From an uncultured Acetatifactor sp. (lineage in GTDB: Bacteria > Bacillota > Clostridia > Lachnospirales > Lachnospiraceae), in contig CANQSE010000162.1 in NCBI GenBank assembly GCA_947626405.1, positions 1 through 5,044 of the forward strand: DNA of 5,044 bases, read 5' to 3'. The notes below the pieces were generated by a model that saw only the letters and a list, made by a program, of their open reading frames with translations, had not been told where the DNA came from and ran no database searches. A program made the translations under genes and the position numbers. Positions 4,980-5,044 of this stretch are shown in pieces (position 1 is the stretch's first letter; the number at the start of each line of letters is the position of its first letter).

Positions 4980-5021
4980 CAACCGCAATCCCACCGGCTT
5001 TAGACGGTGGGTTAAGGTTGC
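4979..5021. mobile_element. Nested hairpin, possible end of an IS200/IS605-type element
   Basis: An inner 7-bp stem, CCCACCG (4990-4996) with CGGTGGG (5005-5011), surrounds the loop GCTTTAGA. An outer 6-bp stem, GCAACC (4979-4984) with GGTTGC (5016-5021), encloses it across a small internal loop. The CCCACCGGCTTTAG...CGGTGGG pattern is what I recall from subterminal hairpins of IS200/IS605-family (TnpB) elements. It begins at the last base of the M56 stop codon, so the M56 frame may end at the junction. No transposase is visible in the last 23 bases, so the element body would lie beyond 5044. Alternative: read on the minus strand, the outer stem is followed by TATTTTTT, so it could be a terminator for a converging gene. 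Confidence 0.5.
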
Positions 5022-5044
5022 CAAAGTAAAAAGAATGTGATATA

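Overview
The window looks like chromosomal DNA of an anaerobic, probably spore-forming Clostridia (Lachnospiraceae-like) bacterium. This rests on AGGAGG-type ribosome binding sites, moderate GC content, an ECF sigma/anti-sigma pair with a very short cytoplasmic anti-sigma segment, a PdaA-type muramic deacetylase and a BlaI/M56 pair. No marker here fixes the genus. Every complete gene is on the + strand.

Layout. (1) Bases 1-347 are the 3' end of a gene whose start lies outside the window. It is possibly the tail of a secreted parallel beta-helix protein, and it is closed by a strong intrinsic terminator (384-429). (2) A sigma-A-like promoter (451-479), embedded in a duplicated AT-rich motif, leads into an ECF sigma factor gene (519-1076). 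This overlaps by 14 nt a membrane anti-sigma gene (1063-2190), whose extracellular linker is built from exact 60-nt tandem repeats. (3) A membrane-anchored PdaA-family polysaccharide deacetylase (2263-3135) follows 72 nt later and may share the transcript. (4) A gene-free stretch of about 340 nt (3136-3474) holds a TTGACA promoter overlapped by two near-perfect 21-bp palindromes 30 bp apart, centre to centre. These look like a tandem repressor operator. A small hairpin and short direct repeats follow in the leader. (5) A BlaI/MecI-type repressor gene (3475-3837) is joined through ATGA to a BlaR1-like M56 metallopeptidase gene (3834-4979). (6) The M56 gene stops abruptly just after its peptidase domain, exactly where a nested hairpin (4979-5021) begins. 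The hairpin resembles an IS200/IS605-type element end, so the receptor is probably cut off by an insertion whose body lies beyond the window.

How the parts work together (inference). The sigma/anti-sigma pair is an envelope signalling module: the anti-sigma would hold the sigma factor at the membrane until an outside signal releases it. The neighbouring deacetylase modifies peptidoglycan and is a reasonable target or partner. The BlaI/M56 pair is a second envelope-sensing module. BlaI would repress its own operon through the paired palindromes, and the M56 protease would relieve that repression. With the C-terminal part of M56 missing, sensing may be lost. The most interesting signals are the paired operator, the hydrophobic insertion and truncation of the M56 protein, the hairpin at its 3' end, and the expanding 20-residue repeats of the anti-sigma. 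I did not see a clearly new multi-gene system.
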